From assembly GCF_015679265.1 (NCBI RefSeq), contig NZ_CP064942.1, positions 2,140,001 to 2,204,000 of the forward strand: a DNA stretch of 64,000 nucleotides, written 5' to 3'. Positions 35,486 through 43,698 of this stretch are shown one piece after another. The notes beneath the pieces are model-generated. The model ran no database searches. It was not told the DNA's origin and saw only the letters and a program-made list of their open reading frames with translations. The stretch comes from Pontivivens ytuae. Its GTDB lineage: Bacteria > Pseudomonadota > Alphaproteobacteria > Rhodobacterales > Rhodobacteraceae. How positions within the stretch are numbered: position 1 is the first letter of the stretch; every line of letters starts with the position of its first letter. A program made the position numbers and the translations under genes.

Positions 35486-36514
35486 ATGACCGACACTCTC
35501 TTCCGCATCGAAGGGCGCGCGGGCCGTATCACGCTCAACCGTCCCGATGCGCTCAACGCATTGACCCACGACCAGGTGCTGGAGATCGAGCAGCGCCTGC
35601 GCCTCTGGGCCGAGGACCCGGCGGTCGAGCTCGTCGTGATCGACGGCGCGGGCGAGCGGGCGTTCTGTGCGGGCGGCGACATCCAGCATCTCTATGAGAC
35701 CGGGCGGGCGGGCGACTTCGCCTATGGTCGCCGTTTCTGGGCGGATGAGTACCGGCTCAATGCGCTGATCTGGAACTACCCCAAGCCCTATGTCGCGATA
35801 ATGCACGGCTTCGTCATGGGCGGCGGTGTGGGCGTCTCGGCGCTTGGCTCGCACCGGATCGTGACCGACGGGACGCAGGTCGCGATGCCGGAATGCGGGA
35901 TCGGGCTGATCCCGGATGTCGGTGGGTCTATGCTGCTCGGCTGTGCGCCGGGGCGGCTGGGCGAGTATCTCGGCACGACCGGCGCCCGGATGGGGCCGGG
36001 GGACGCGATCCACGCGACCTTCGCCGATAGCTATGTGCCCGCCGACCGGATCGAGGCCCTGAAGGACGCGCTCTGCGAACAGGGCGTCGATGCGATCGAG
36101 GAGTTCGCCGAGCCGCCGGAAAAGGGCGAGCTGCAGCGCCAGCAGGCCGAGATCGACGCGCATTTCGCGGGGGAGACGGCGATGGACATCGTGCGCTCGC
36201 TGGAGCACGAGGGCGGGCCTTTGGCCGCGGACACGCTGAAGAAGCTTCGGCGCAGCGCCCCCCTCTCCGTCGCCTGCGCGGTCGAGGCGATCCACCGCGC
36301 CCGCAATCTGGGTCGGATCGAAGATGCGCTGCGGCTGGAATACCGCTTCACCGCCCGCTGCATGGAGCATGGCGAGTTCCTGGAGGGCGTGCGCGCCGCC
36401 GTCATCGACAAGGACCGCAGCCCGCAATGGGCGGTCCCAACGCTGGAGGCACTGCCGCAGGTCCGGGTGAGCCAGATGCTGATGCCGCTCGGCGCGGACG
36501 AGTTGAAATTGTGA
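35486..36514 (+). CDS. 3-hydroxyisobutyryl-CoA hydrolase (enoyl-CoA hydratase family)
   Basis: 342 residues of the crotonase fold, HIBCH subgroup. The oxyanion-hole segments are AFCAGGDIQHLYE and HGFVMGGGVGVSALGSHRIV. MPECGIGLIPDVGGSMLLG carries the catalytic Glu and the hydrolase-type GLIPDVGGS context. The extended C-terminal part (AVEAIHRARNL, LEYRFTARCMEHGEFLEGVR) distinguishes hydrolases from simple hydratases. It hydrolyses 3-hydroxyisobutyryl-CoA in valine breakdown. The next gene, mmsB, oxidises the product. ATG overlap with upstream genes is absent; GATGTGCGCCG precedes the start. Confidence 0.9.
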   Translation: MTDTLFRIEGRAGRITLNRPDALNALTHDQVLEIEQRLRLWAEDPAVELVVIDGAGERAFCAGGDIQHLYETGRAGDFAYGRRFWADEYRLNALIWNYPKPYVAIMHGFVMGGGVGVSALGSHRIVTDGTQVAMPECGIGLIPDVGGSMLLGCAPGRLGEYLGTTGARMGPGDAIHATFADSYVPADRIEALKDALCEQGVDAIEEFAEPPEKGELQRQQAEIDAHFAGETAMDIVRSLEHEGGPLAADTLKKLRRSAPLSVACAVEAIHRARNLGRIEDALRLEYRFTARCMEHGEFLEGVRAAVIDKDRSPQWAVPTLEALPQVRVSQMLMPLGADELKL

Positions 36515-36520
36515 GCGACC

Positions 36521-36542
36521 GTCCCGGCCGCTGCGCCGGGAC
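36521..36542. terminator. Hairpin after the hydrolase gene
   Basis: GTCCCGGC (36521-36528) pairs with GCCGGGAC (36535-36542) across CGCTGC, 7 bp after the stop, followed by CTTTCG. It is similar to the hairpin after cysG. Possible terminator or processing site within the valine operon. Confidence 0.45.
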
Positions 36543-36552
36543 CTTTCGCAGG

Positions 36553-36578
36553 AGGCCCCGGATCGGGTCCGGGGCGGT
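36553..36578. repeat. 26-nt CCCCGGA palindromic repeat, copy before mmsB
   Basis: Contains CCCCGGA-TCGGG-TCCGGGG. The full 26 nt are identical to 37539-37564, so mmsB is flanked by direct copies. The mmsB ribosome binding site follows 10 bp later. Confidence 0.7.
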
Positions 36579-36602
36579 CGCGACAGGATGGGAGGAAACG
36601 AC

Positions 36603-37469
36603 ATGAAGATCGGGTTCATCGGTCTCGGCAACATGGGCGCGCCGATGGCGGCCAACCTGGTGAAGGCGGGGCACGAGGTCACGGGCTTCGACGTGGCGGG
36701 CGTGACGGTGGAGGGCGTGGTGAAGGCCATGACCGCCGCCGAGGCTGCGACGGGGAAGGACGCCGTCATTACCATGCTGCCGAACGGCGAGATCCTGCGG
36801 CGCGTCTATGACGAGATCGTCCCGGCAGGCCTCGCGGGTGCGGCGTTCATTGACTGCTCCACCGTGGACGTGGACAGCGCGCGGGCCGTGGCGGAGCAGG
36901 CGGCGGCGGCCGGGCTTTTGCCGGTAGACGCGCCGGTCTCCGGCGGGGTCGGCGGTGCTGCGGCCGGGACGCTCACCTTCATGGCGGGCGGTTCGGAGGA
37001 GGCCTTCGCCAAGGCGCAGCCGCTCTTCGAGGTCATGGGGCAGAAGGCCGTGCATTGCGGCGCCTCCGGCAACGGGCAGGCGGCGAAGATCTGCAACAAC
37101 ATGATCCTCGGCGTCACCATGATCGCGACCTGCGAGGCGTTTGCGCTGGCCGACAAGCTGGGCCTCGACCGCCAGGCGATGTTCGATGTGGTGAGCACCT
37201 CCTCCGGCTATTCGTGGAGCATGAACGCCTACTGTCCCGCCCCTGGCATCGGGCCGCAGAGCCCGGCGGACAACGGCTACAAGCCCGGCTTCGCGGCGAC
37301 GCTGATGCTGAAGGACCTGCGGCTGAGCCAGCAGGCGGCGGTCTCGGCGGGCGCGCAGACGCCGATGGGCGCGCGGGCAGCCGAGATCTACGAGCGGTTC
37401 GTGGAGATCGACGAGGACGCCCGCGATTTCTCCGCCATCCTGCCGTGGCTGTCGGAGGGAGCGGGTTAG
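36603..37469 (+). CDS. mmsB: 3-hydroxyisobutyrate dehydrogenase
   Basis: NAD-dependent oxidation of 3-hydroxyisobutyrate to methylmalonate semialdehyde, the MmsA substrate. 288 residues of the beta-hydroxyacid dehydrogenase family. The Rossmann motif is IGFIGLGNMGAPMAANLVKA. The substrate motif is DAPVSGGVGGAAAGTLTFMA, and the catalytic lysine is in GNGQAAKICNNMILG. ATG 36603 has GGGAGGAAACGAC before it; an in-frame ATG at 36588 lies upstream of this site. mmsA, the dehydrogenase and the hydrolase lie in the same direction upstream. Confidence 0.96.
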   Translation: MKIGFIGLGNMGAPMAANLVKAGHEVTGFDVAGVTVEGVVKAMTAAEAATGKDAVITMLPNGEILRRVYDEIVPAGLAGAAFIDCSTVDVDSARAVAEQAAAAGLLPVDAPVSGGVGGAAAGTLTFMAGGSEEAFAKAQPLFEVMGQKAVHCGASGNGQAAKICNNMILGVTMIATCEAFALADKLGLDRQAMFDVVSTSSGYSWSMNAYCPAPGIGPQSPADNGYKPGFAATLMLKDLRLSQQAAVSAGAQTPMGARAAEIYERFVEIDEDARDFSAILPWLSEGAG

Positions 37470-37538
37470 GGTGTCATCCTCGACCCCGTCCCAGTCTCGG
37501 CGCCGAGATCGTTTCGTGCCGGCGCACTCCCAAGTGAA

Positions 37539-37564
37539 AGGCCCCGGATCGGGTCCGGGGCGGT
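37539..37564. repeat. 26-nt CCCCGGA palindromic repeat, copy after mmsB
   Basis: Identical to 36553-36578. A single half of the GIY-YIG-associated repeat type (GTCATCCTCGACCCCGTCCC, from 37473) lies just before it in the same 202-bp gap before gcdH. No gene is seen in the gap. Confidence 0.7.
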
Positions 37565-37671
37565 GGCGCTTAGGGCGCCCTATCGCCCTCATAGCCTCGG
37601 ACCCACGCGACCGACCCGCGCATTGCGCCGCTCGCGGCCCCGCGCGATAAAGACGACAAAGGAGACTCACC

Positions 37672-38886
37672 ATGCCTGACGGTCAGATCCAAGGTACCGG
37701 CCCCTCGCTCGCGTCGTTCCAGTGGGACGATCCGTTCCTGCTCGCCGATCAGCTCGGCGAGGAGGAGCGGATGCTGTCCGAGAGTGCGCGGACCTTCGCG
37801 CAGGACAAGCTGATGCCGCGGGTCACGGATGCCTATCTCGACGAGACGACGGATCCCGAGATCTTCCGCGAGATGGGTGAGATGGGGCTGCTCGGCGCCA
37901 CGATCCCGGAGGAGTACGGGGGCCTCGGCGCGGGTTACGTGAGCTACGGCCTGATCGCGCGGGAGGTGGAGCGGGTGGACTCGGGCTACCGCTCCATGAT
38001 GTCCGTGCAGTCCTCGCTGGTGATGTATCCGATCCACGCCTATGGCTCCGAGGAGCAGCGCAAGAAGTACCTGCCCGGCCTTGCCTCAGGCGCACTCATC
38101 GGCTGCTTCGGGCTGACCGAGCCCGATGCAGGCTCCGACCCCGCGGGCATGAAGACCACGGCGAAGAAGACCGATGGCGGCTACGTGCTCAACGGCGCCA
38201 AGATCTGGATCTCGAACTCGCCGATCGCCGATGTCTTTGTCGTCTGGGCGAAGTCCGAGGCGCATGGCGGCAAGATCCGTGGTTTCGTGCTGGAGAAGGG
38301 CATACCCGGCCTCTCCGCCCCGAAGATCGGCGGCAAGCTGAGCTTGCGCGCGTCGATCACCGGCGAGATCGTCATGGACGGGGTCGAGGTCGGCGAGGAT
38401 GCGCTTCTGCCGAATGTCGAGGGACTGAAAGGCCCGTTCGGCTGCCTCAACCGCGCACGCTACGGCATCTCCTGGGGTGTGATGGGGGCGGCGGAGGAGT
38501 GCTGGCACCGCGCGCGGCAATACGGCCTCGACCGGCACCAGTTCGGGCGGCCGCTGGCGCAGACCCAGCTCTTCCAGAAGAAGCTCGCGGACATGCAGAC
38601 CGAGATCGCGCTGGGGCTGCAGGGCTCGCTTCGCGTCGGCCGCCTGCTCGATGAAGGCCGCGCAGCGCCCGAGATGATCTCGCTGGTCAAGCGCAACAAT
38701 TGCGGCAAGGCGCTCGACATCGCGCGGACCGCCCGGGACATGCATGGCGGCAACGGGATCCAGGCGGAGTACCACGTGATGCGCCACGCCCAGAACCTGG
38801 AGACGGTGAACACCTACGAGGGCACGCATGACGTGCACGCGCTGATCCTCGGCCGCGCGCAGACGGGCCTGCAGGCCTTCTTCTGA
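37672..38886 (+). CDS. gcdH: Glutaryl-CoA dehydrogenase
   Basis: Flavoprotein converting glutaryl-CoA to crotonyl-CoA and CO2 in lysine/tryptophan breakdown. 404 residues. GCDH-type features are the N terminus [60 protein letters not shown] and [15 protein letters not shown]. The C-terminal region has [20 protein letters not shown] with the catalytic Glu of YEGTHD. GGAGACTCACC precedes the ATG. It follows the valine genes but belongs to a different pathway, so co-regulation is only likely by position. Confidence 0.95.
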   Translation: MPDGQIQGTGPSLASFQWDDPFLLADQLGEEERMLSESARTFAQDKLMPRVTDAYLDETTDPEIFREMGEMGLLGATIPEEYGGLGAGYVSYGLIAREVERVDSGYRSMMSVQSSLVMYPIHAYGSEEQRKKYLPGLASGALIGCFGLTEPDAGSDPAGMKTTAKKTDGGYVLNGAKIWISNSPIADVFVVWAKSEAHGGKIRGFVLEKGIPGLSAPKIGGKLSLRASITGEIVMDGVEVGEDALLPNVEGLKGPFGCLNRARYGISWGVMGAAEECWHRARQYGLDRHQFGRPLAQTQLFQKKLADMQTEIALGLQGSLRVGRLLDEGRAAPEMISLVKRNNCGKALDIARTARDMHGGNGIQAEYHVMRHAQNLETVNTYEGTHDVHALILGRAQTGLQAFF

Positions 38887-38889
38887 GGG

Positions 38890-40185
38890 GTGTCGGCGGT
38901 TCTGAGGGCGCTCGCCCTCCTCGTCCTGCTGGCCCTGCCGGCCGCTGCGCAGCCGGCCTATGAGGATCTGAGCCAGGAGCAGCAGATGGCCGTGATCCGT
39001 GCGGCCATCGTGCAGGAGAACTACGACGCGGCGCAGACGCTGCTCGCTGCCTCCCGTTTCGACCGGGGAGATCTGGGCTACGAGGCCGCGTTCTACCAGG
39101 CGATCATCTTCCGTGAGGGCGGGCGGCTGGAGGATGCGATAGCGCTGCTCCGCCAGATCGTCACCGAGCGTCCCGACATCCGCGCCGCCCGGTTCGAGCT
39201 GGCGCAGACGCTGGCGCTCGACGGTCAGCGGGACGCGGCCGAATACCACCTCCAGATCCTGGCGGAGAGTGCGAGCAACGCCGCCGAGCGGGAGCAGTTC
39301 GAAAGCGCCATCGACCTGTTGGAGCGCGACAATAGGCTGAGCTTCACCGGCTTCGTGACGATCGCGCCGTCCACCAACTTCTCCAACGGGGCGTCGACCG
39401 ACACGATCCGCCTGTTCGGCCTGCCTTTCGAGATCGAGAACACCGAGCAGTCGGGCGTCGGGCTGAGCTATGGCGGAACGGGGATCTTCGCTCAGCCGAT
39501 CGGGACCGACCGGCAGCTCTTCCTCGCGGCGGGGGCGCAGTTCAACGAGTTTCCGGGCTCCGACTTCGACAACCGCATCTTCACCCTGCGCGGCGGGATC
39601 CAGTTCGGGCCGCCGCTGCGGCGCCTGACGCTGGAGCTCGTGACCGACCGGCGGGACGTGGACGGCGAGCTGTCCGATACCAGCCAGGGCGGCCGGGTGG
39701 CCGCGCGCTACCCGCTGGCGCCCCGCTGGCTCGCCGATGCCGAGTTCGCCTTCGCCGATCGGGAGTTCGAGCGGAGCGACGATCGGCTGGTGCGCGATCT
39801 GGAGTTCACGCTGCGCCACGCGCTCGCCTCGAATGTCAGCGTGAGCGGCGGCGTGATCGTCGAGGACACGCGGGCCGATACCGACTTCAACAGCTTCGAC
39901 GGGCGCGGCGTGGTGTTTGGCGCGGCGCGGCAGTTCGCCAACGGCCTCGTGGTGGACGGGCAGGTGGAATACGTGGCGCGCGACTATGACGAGGAGTTCG
40001 TGGGCCTCGGCGACCGGCGGGAGGATCGGATCACGCGCGTGCGCATCTCCGCCCTGTCGAGCCGGTTGCAGTTCCGGGGCATCGCGCCGCGGGTGAGCCT
40101 GACCTACACCCGGCAGAATTCCAACGTTCCGATCTTCGACTTCGATGCCTACGGGGCGGAGCTGACGCTGACGCGGTCCTTCTGA
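38890..40185 (+). CDS. Slam-like outer-membrane protein (DUF560, TPR plus beta-barrel)
   Basis: 431 residues. The signal peptide is about 1-21 (LALPAAAQ). A TPR-like helical periplasmic domain (about 25-145; NYDAAQTLLAAS, GRLEDAIALLRQIVTERPD) precedes a C-terminal beta-barrel (about 150-431) with alternating strands. It ends with SLTYTRQNSNVPIFDFDAYG and TLTRSF, the DUF560/surface-lipoprotein-assembly-modifier signature. Neisserial Slams move lipoproteins to the cell surface; no candidate lipoprotein partner gene is adjacent. The start is a GTG at 38890, four bases after gcdH, with GAGGGG touching it. The stop overlaps the next gene (TGATG). Confidence 0.78.
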   Translation: MSAVLRALALLVLLALPAAAQPAYEDLSQEQQMAVIRAAIVQENYDAAQTLLAASRFDRGDLGYEAAFYQAIIFREGGRLEDAIALLRQIVTERPDIRAARFELAQTLALDGQRDAAEYHLQILAESASNAAEREQFESAIDLLERDNRLSFTGFVTIAPSTNFSNGASTDTIRLFGLPFEIENTEQSGVGLSYGGTGIFAQPIGTDRQLFLAAGAQFNEFPGSDFDNRIFTLRGGIQFGPPLRRLTLELVTDRRDVDGELSDTSQGGRVAARYPLAPRWLADAEFAFADREFERSDDRLVRDLEFTLRHALASNVSVSGGVIVEDTRADTDFNSFDGRGVVFGAARQFANGLVVDGQVEYVARDYDEEFVGLGDRREDRITRVRISALSSRLQFRGIAPRVSLTYTRQNSNVPIFDFDAYGAELTLTRSF

Positions 40186-41357
40186 TGGAGGTGCTGGTGG
40201 TCGGCGGCGGCCCAGCGGGCCTCGCAGCGGCGGAGGTGGCGAGTGCGGCGGGCGCACGAGTGCTGGTTACGGAGCAGAAGCCGAGCGTCGGGCGCAAGTT
40301 CCTGATGGCGGGCAAGTCGGGGCTGAACCTGACCAAGGATGCCTCGCCCGACGAGCTGATCGCGGCCTGCGGGCGGGCGGAGCTGGCGCCGATGCTCCGC
40401 GCCTTCGATGCCGCGGCGGTGCAGGACTGGGCGCGCGGGCTGGGGCAGGAGGTCTTCACCGGCTCCTCCGGCCGGGTCTTTCCGGTGGCGATGAAGGGCT
40501 CCCCGCTGCTGCGCGCGTGGCTCGCGCGGTTGGAGGCGCAGGGCGTTGAGTTCAGGACCCGGTGGCGCTGGCTGGGCGGCGAGCGGTTCGAGACGCGCGA
40601 TGGCGTGCAGGAGGTCCCGGCGCGGGCCACGGTGCTCGCCGTGGGCGGGGCGAGCTGGTCGCGGCTGGGGTCGGACGGCGCATGGGCCGGGGTGCTGGGC
40701 GGTCCGCTTGCGCCCTTCCGGCCAGCCAACATGGGCTTCGACACGGACTGGTCGCCGTATATGGCACGCTGGGCGGGCGCTCCGGTGAAGGGCGTTGCGC
40801 TGCACTGTGGCGGTCACCTGGTCGAGGGCGAGTTTGTCGTGTCGGCGGGCGGCGTCGAGGGCTCGGCGATCTATGCGCTGTCGGCGCCTCTGCGCGATGC
40901 GATGGGGGCGGAGGGGGTGGCGTTGGAGCTCGATCTCGCGCCCCGCACCGACGCCGCGACGCTGACCCGGAAGCTCCAGCGGCCCCGACGGAAGGACAGC
41001 GTGTCCAACTGGCTCAGGAAGGCCACTGGGCTGCAGGGCGTGAAGGCCGCGCTGCTGCGCGAAGGCGGCCCCCTGCCCTCCGACCCCGAAGCGCTGGCCG
41101 CGCGCATCAAGGCGACGCCGCTGCACCTGACCCGGCCGCGGCCGCTGGATGAGGCGATCTCGGTCGCCGGGGGCGTGCCCTTCGACCGGCTCGACGGCGA
41201 CCTGATGCTGACCGACCGGCCACGCACGTTCTGTGCGGGGGAGATGCTGGATTGGGAGGCGCCGACCGGTGGCTACCTGCTGACCGCCTGCATCGCGACC
41301 GGGCGCTGGGCCGGGGCGGCCGCCGCACGTCACGCGGGATCCGAAACCGGTATATGA
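40185..41357 (+). CDS. HI0933-family flavoprotein (NAD(P)/FAD-dependent oxidoreductase)
   Basis: 390 residues. The N-terminal FAD motif is VLVVGGGPAGLAAAEVASAA, followed by the family text GRKFLMAGKSGLNLTKD. SSGRVFPVAMKGSPLLRAWL and AVGGASWSRLGSDGAWAGVL are typical. The C terminus has FCAGEMLDWEAPTGGYLLTA, the second FAD contact. The physiological reaction of this family is poorly defined; relatives include BaiN-type reductases. Coupled to the Slam-like gene by a one-base stop/start overlap, which may be only positional. Confidence 0.88.
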   Translation: MEVLVVGGGPAGLAAAEVASAAGARVLVTEQKPSVGRKFLMAGKSGLNLTKDASPDELIAACGRAELAPMLRAFDAAAVQDWARGLGQEVFTGSSGRVFPVAMKGSPLLRAWLARLEAQGVEFRTRWRWLGGERFETRDGVQEVPARATVLAVGGASWSRLGSDGAWAGVLGGPLAPFRPANMGFDTDWSPYMARWAGAPVKGVALHCGGHLVEGEFVVSAGGVEGSAIYALSAPLRDAMGAEGVALELDLAPRTDAATLTRKLQRPRRKDSVSNWLRKATGLQGVKAALLREGGPLPSDPEALAARIKATPLHLTRPRPLDEAISVAGGVPFDRLDGDLMLTDRPRTFCAGEMLDWEAPTGGYLLTACIATGRWAGAAAARHAGSETGI

Positions 41358-41427
41358 AAACCGTTTCATTCGCGTATGATGTGAAGACGCCGCCGGCGTG
41401 CTTGCGCGGCGGCAAGGAGGTGCGCGT

Positions 41428-41919
41428 ATGAAACCTTCGATCTACCTCATCGATGCCGATCTGCCCGGCCGGCTCTTCATCATGCCGCGGCCCTCCGCCG
41501 AGTGGTTGATGGAGGACATGGCGCATTTCCGCTCGCTCGGCATCGGCACGATCGTCTCGATGCTGGAGGTGGACGAAATGGCGGAGCTGTCCCTGCGCGA
41601 CGAGCCGCGCTGCTGCTGTGACGCGGGGATGGAGTTCCTGCACTTCCCGATCTTGGATTTCGGCCTGCCGGATCGCGCAGGCTTCCGGGATCTCATCGAA
41701 GCGGTCGTCGAGCGGCTCGAGGCCGGGCAGAGCGTTGCCGTCCATTGCCGTGCGGGGATCGGCAGGTCGGGCATGCTGGCCTGCTGTGTGCTCGCCCGCT
41801 TCGTGGGATCGGCCGACGAAGCGGTGGAGACCGTCTGCCGCTGCCGCGGAACCTCGGTCCCCGACACGACGGAACAGCGGGCCTTCATCGAGAGCATGGT
41901 TGGTGAGTTGCAGGGCTGA
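41428..41919 (+). CDS. Dual-specificity/tyrosine phosphatase family protein
   Basis: 163 residues. The catalytic P-loop HCRAGIGRSGM (CX5R, Cys near residue 107) defines the cysteine-dependent phosphatase family. ILDFGLPDRAGFRDLIEAVV precedes it with the general-acid Asp region. It is cytosolic, as no signal peptide is seen. AAGGAGG (41414-41420) is a strong ribosome binding site for ATG 41428. Substrate unknown; bacterial members act on phosphotyrosine proteins or on phosphoinositide-like molecules. Confidence 0.88.
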   Translation: MKPSIYLIDADLPGRLFIMPRPSAEWLMEDMAHFRSLGIGTIVSMLEVDEMAELSLRDEPRCCCDAGMEFLHFPILDFGLPDRAGFRDLIEAVVERLEAGQSVAVHCRAGIGRSGMLACCVLARFVGSADEAVETVCRCRGTSVPDTTEQRAFIESMVGELQG

Positions 41920-41942
41920 GCACGCTGCGAAAGCGCCTGCGA

Positions 41943-42386
41943 TCAGTCCGGCTGTTTCTTGTGGAATGCGAGAATGGCGGAGAGGAGCCCTTTCAGCGTG
42001 ACAACTTCTTCGGCGCTCAGGGGGCTCAGGAGGTCCGCTTCCAGTGTCCGGATCTGCCGCCCCACCCGGTCACGAACTGAAACGCCCTTCTGGGTCAGGA
42101 AGATGCGGGAGGCGCGCCTGTCTTCCTTATCCGCTTCCGTTCTAAGGTACCCGGCGTTCGCCAGATTGTGCACGTGCTTGGTAACGGCGGCGGGCGATAG
42201 GCCGAGCCGACCGGCGATGTCGCCGGGGCGCTGGCCGTCCTTCTCCCACAAGGCGCCCATGACGTATTCCTGACCGCCGCGGAAGCCGCACTCGCCGAGA
42301 ATGCGCTCTCCCTCCACCCGGTTCAGATGGGCAACTCGCTTCAACAGCGCGCTGACGCCATCGCACAAATCGTCTTCGTCATTCAT
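41943..42386 (-). CDS. MarR-family transcriptional regulator
   Basis: 147-residue winged-helix regulator. The DNA-binding part is GQRPGDIAGRLGLSPAAVTK followed by HVHNLANAGYLRTEADKEDR and RRASRIFLTQKG (wing). N- and C-terminal helices form the dimer interface. It is divergent from an NmrA-like gene across a short gap carrying two CCGG-centred palindromes, probably its operators, so it likely represses both genes and responds to a small molecule. Base composition is slightly less GC-rich than the neighbours. Confidence 0.9.
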   Translation of the reverse strand: MNDEDDLCDGVSALLKRVAHLNRVEGERILGECGFRGGQEYVMGALWEKDGQRPGDIAGRLGLSPAAVTKHVHNLANAGYLRTEADKEDRRASRIFLTQKGVSVRDRVGRQIRTLEADLLSPLSAEEVVTLKGLLSAILAFHKKQPD

Positions 42387-42390
42387 TTAC

Positions 42391-42424
42391 TTTACCGGTG
42401 AATCAATATATGCCTTACCGGTAA
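42391..42424. promoter_or_regulatory. Two CCGG palindromes, likely MarR operators
   Basis: TTTACCGGTGAA at 42391-42402 and the perfect palindrome TTACCGGTAA at 42415-42424 share the same core, spaced 23 bp centre to centre (about two helical turns). The second is flanked by CAATATAT (42404-42411) and ATATATTG, themselves inverted. They start 5 bp beyond the MarR start codon and lie just before the NmrA-like gene, so binding would block both promoters. Confidence 0.65.
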
Positions 42425-42451
42425 AATATATTGAAAAGCTGGGATCGCAAG

Positions 42452-43318
42452 ATGGATGAAGCCACCTGCAGAACTGTTGTCGTGTGCGGTGCGACCGGAA
42501 AGCAGGGCAGCGCTGTCGTCGAGGCTTTGATGCAGTCGCCGTCCAACTGGAGGATCAAGGCGTTGACCCGGAATCCAGCATCTGTAGGTGCACGGGCTCT
42601 GGCGGAGCGCGGCGTCGATCTGGTTTTGGGCGATATGGACCGCCCGGACACGCTCAAGCAGGCCTTTGACGGCGCTTACGGTGTTTTCAGCGTGCAGCCG
42701 AATGCGCTGACCGACGAAGGCCGCGAGGTCCGATGTGGGCGTAACGTCACCGAGGCCGCGCAGTCAGCCGGGGTATCCCATCTGATCTATTCCTCCGTCG
42801 GAGGAGCGGAGCGCCATAGCGGGGTCCCTCATTTCGAAGCAAAGAGGCAGATCGAGCTTCACGTGTTGGAAAGCGGGGTCCCCGCGACGATCCTGCGGCC
42901 GGCGTCGTTCATGGACAACTTCGCTTCGCTTGCGATGCGCATCACGCTGCTGTCGATGTTTCGAACCAGGATGTCATCTGCAACGAAGCTGCAGTTGATT
43001 GCGACGCGCGATATCGGGCGGTTTGCGGTGCGCGCGCTGGAAAGGCCGGATGCTCATATTGGCGCGCAGCTGGAGCTGGCTGGTGACAGTCTGACAGTCG
43101 ATCAGATCGTCACCACCCTCAGATCCGGAAGGGTGCGTCCAACCTTCGCGCTTCGCCTGCCGTCCTGGGTTGTGAGGAAGCTGCCCGAGGATTTCCCGGT
43201 TATGGTGGATTGGTTTGAGCGCGAGGGCTTCGCCGCTGACATCGATCACCTCAGGAGCGAGATGCCCGACTTGCAGTCGCTGTCGGACTGGACGAGCACG
43301 CAAATCCGTAGCCAGTAG
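42452..43318 (+). CDS. NmrA-like NAD(P)-binding protein
   Basis: 288 residues of the atypical SDR/NmrA family. The nucleotide motif VVVCGATGKQGSAVVEALMQ starts at about residue 8, followed by ALTRNPAS. LIYSSVGGAERHSGVPHFEA contains the SDR region with no complete YxxxK. VPATILRPASFMDNF is an NmrA family segment. Members either sense redox state (NmrA, HSCARG) or reduce quinones (QorB type). ATG 42452 is used; a TTG at 42431 is a possible earlier start. Control by the divergent MarR protein is likely. Confidence 0.85.
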   Translation: MDEATCRTVVVCGATGKQGSAVVEALMQSPSNWRIKALTRNPASVGARALAERGVDLVLGDMDRPDTLKQAFDGAYGVFSVQPNALTDEGREVRCGRNVTEAAQSAGVSHLIYSSVGGAERHSGVPHFEAKRQIELHVLESGVPATILRPASFMDNFASLAMRITLLSMFRTRMSSATKLQLIATRDIGRFAVRALERPDAHIGAQLELAGDSLTVDQIVTTLRSGRVRPTFALRLPSWVVRKLPEDFPVMVDWFEREGFAADIDHLRSEMPDLQSLSDWTSTQIRSQ

Positions 43319-43346
43319 GGGGTTGAGATATCCCAGTATCGTGGAC

Positions 43347-43646
43347 CTAAACCGAAAACGCGTCCGCCCAGTCGGGGTTCTTCTTGCGTTGGGCGTTTAC
43401 GAAGGGGCAGAGGGGCATGATCTTCCAGCCCTCGGCGCGGGCGTCCTGGACCAGCCGCTCCACCAGCTTCAGGCCGACGCCGGAGCCGCGCAGGGCGTCG
43501 GGCACGCCGGTGTGGTCGGCGATGCGCAGTCTCGGCGAGGTGATGGTGTAGGAGAGTTCCGCCTCCACCCCGTCGAGGGCCCAGACGTAGCGGCCCTTGC
43601 TGTCCTGTTCCTCTCGGGCGATGTCGTCGAGCTGGATCTCGGTCAT
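43347..43646 (-). CDS. Small GNAT-fold N-acetyltransferase (YjdJ/YidJ-like)
   Basis: 99-residue compact Gcn5-like domain. GRYVWALDGVEAELSYT forms the first strands, TGVPDALRGSGVGLKLVERL carries the acetyl-CoA P-loop (RGSGVG), and IMPLCPFVNAQRKKNPDW is the family-specific end. Such minimal GNATs have unknown acceptors. AGGAGCGCCCA-like spacing precedes the ATG. It lies 52 bp after the ABC ATPase gene on the same strand and may be the last gene of that operon. Confidence 0.82.
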   Translation of the reverse strand: MTEIQLDDIAREEQDSKGRYVWALDGVEAELSYTITSPRLRIADHTGVPDALRGSGVGLKLVERLVQDARAEGWKIMPLCPFVNAQRKKNPDWADAFSV

Positions 43647-43698
43647 TGGGCGCTCCTCTCACTCTGTGGAGCGGATGTAGGGTGCGCCTGACTGTGCT

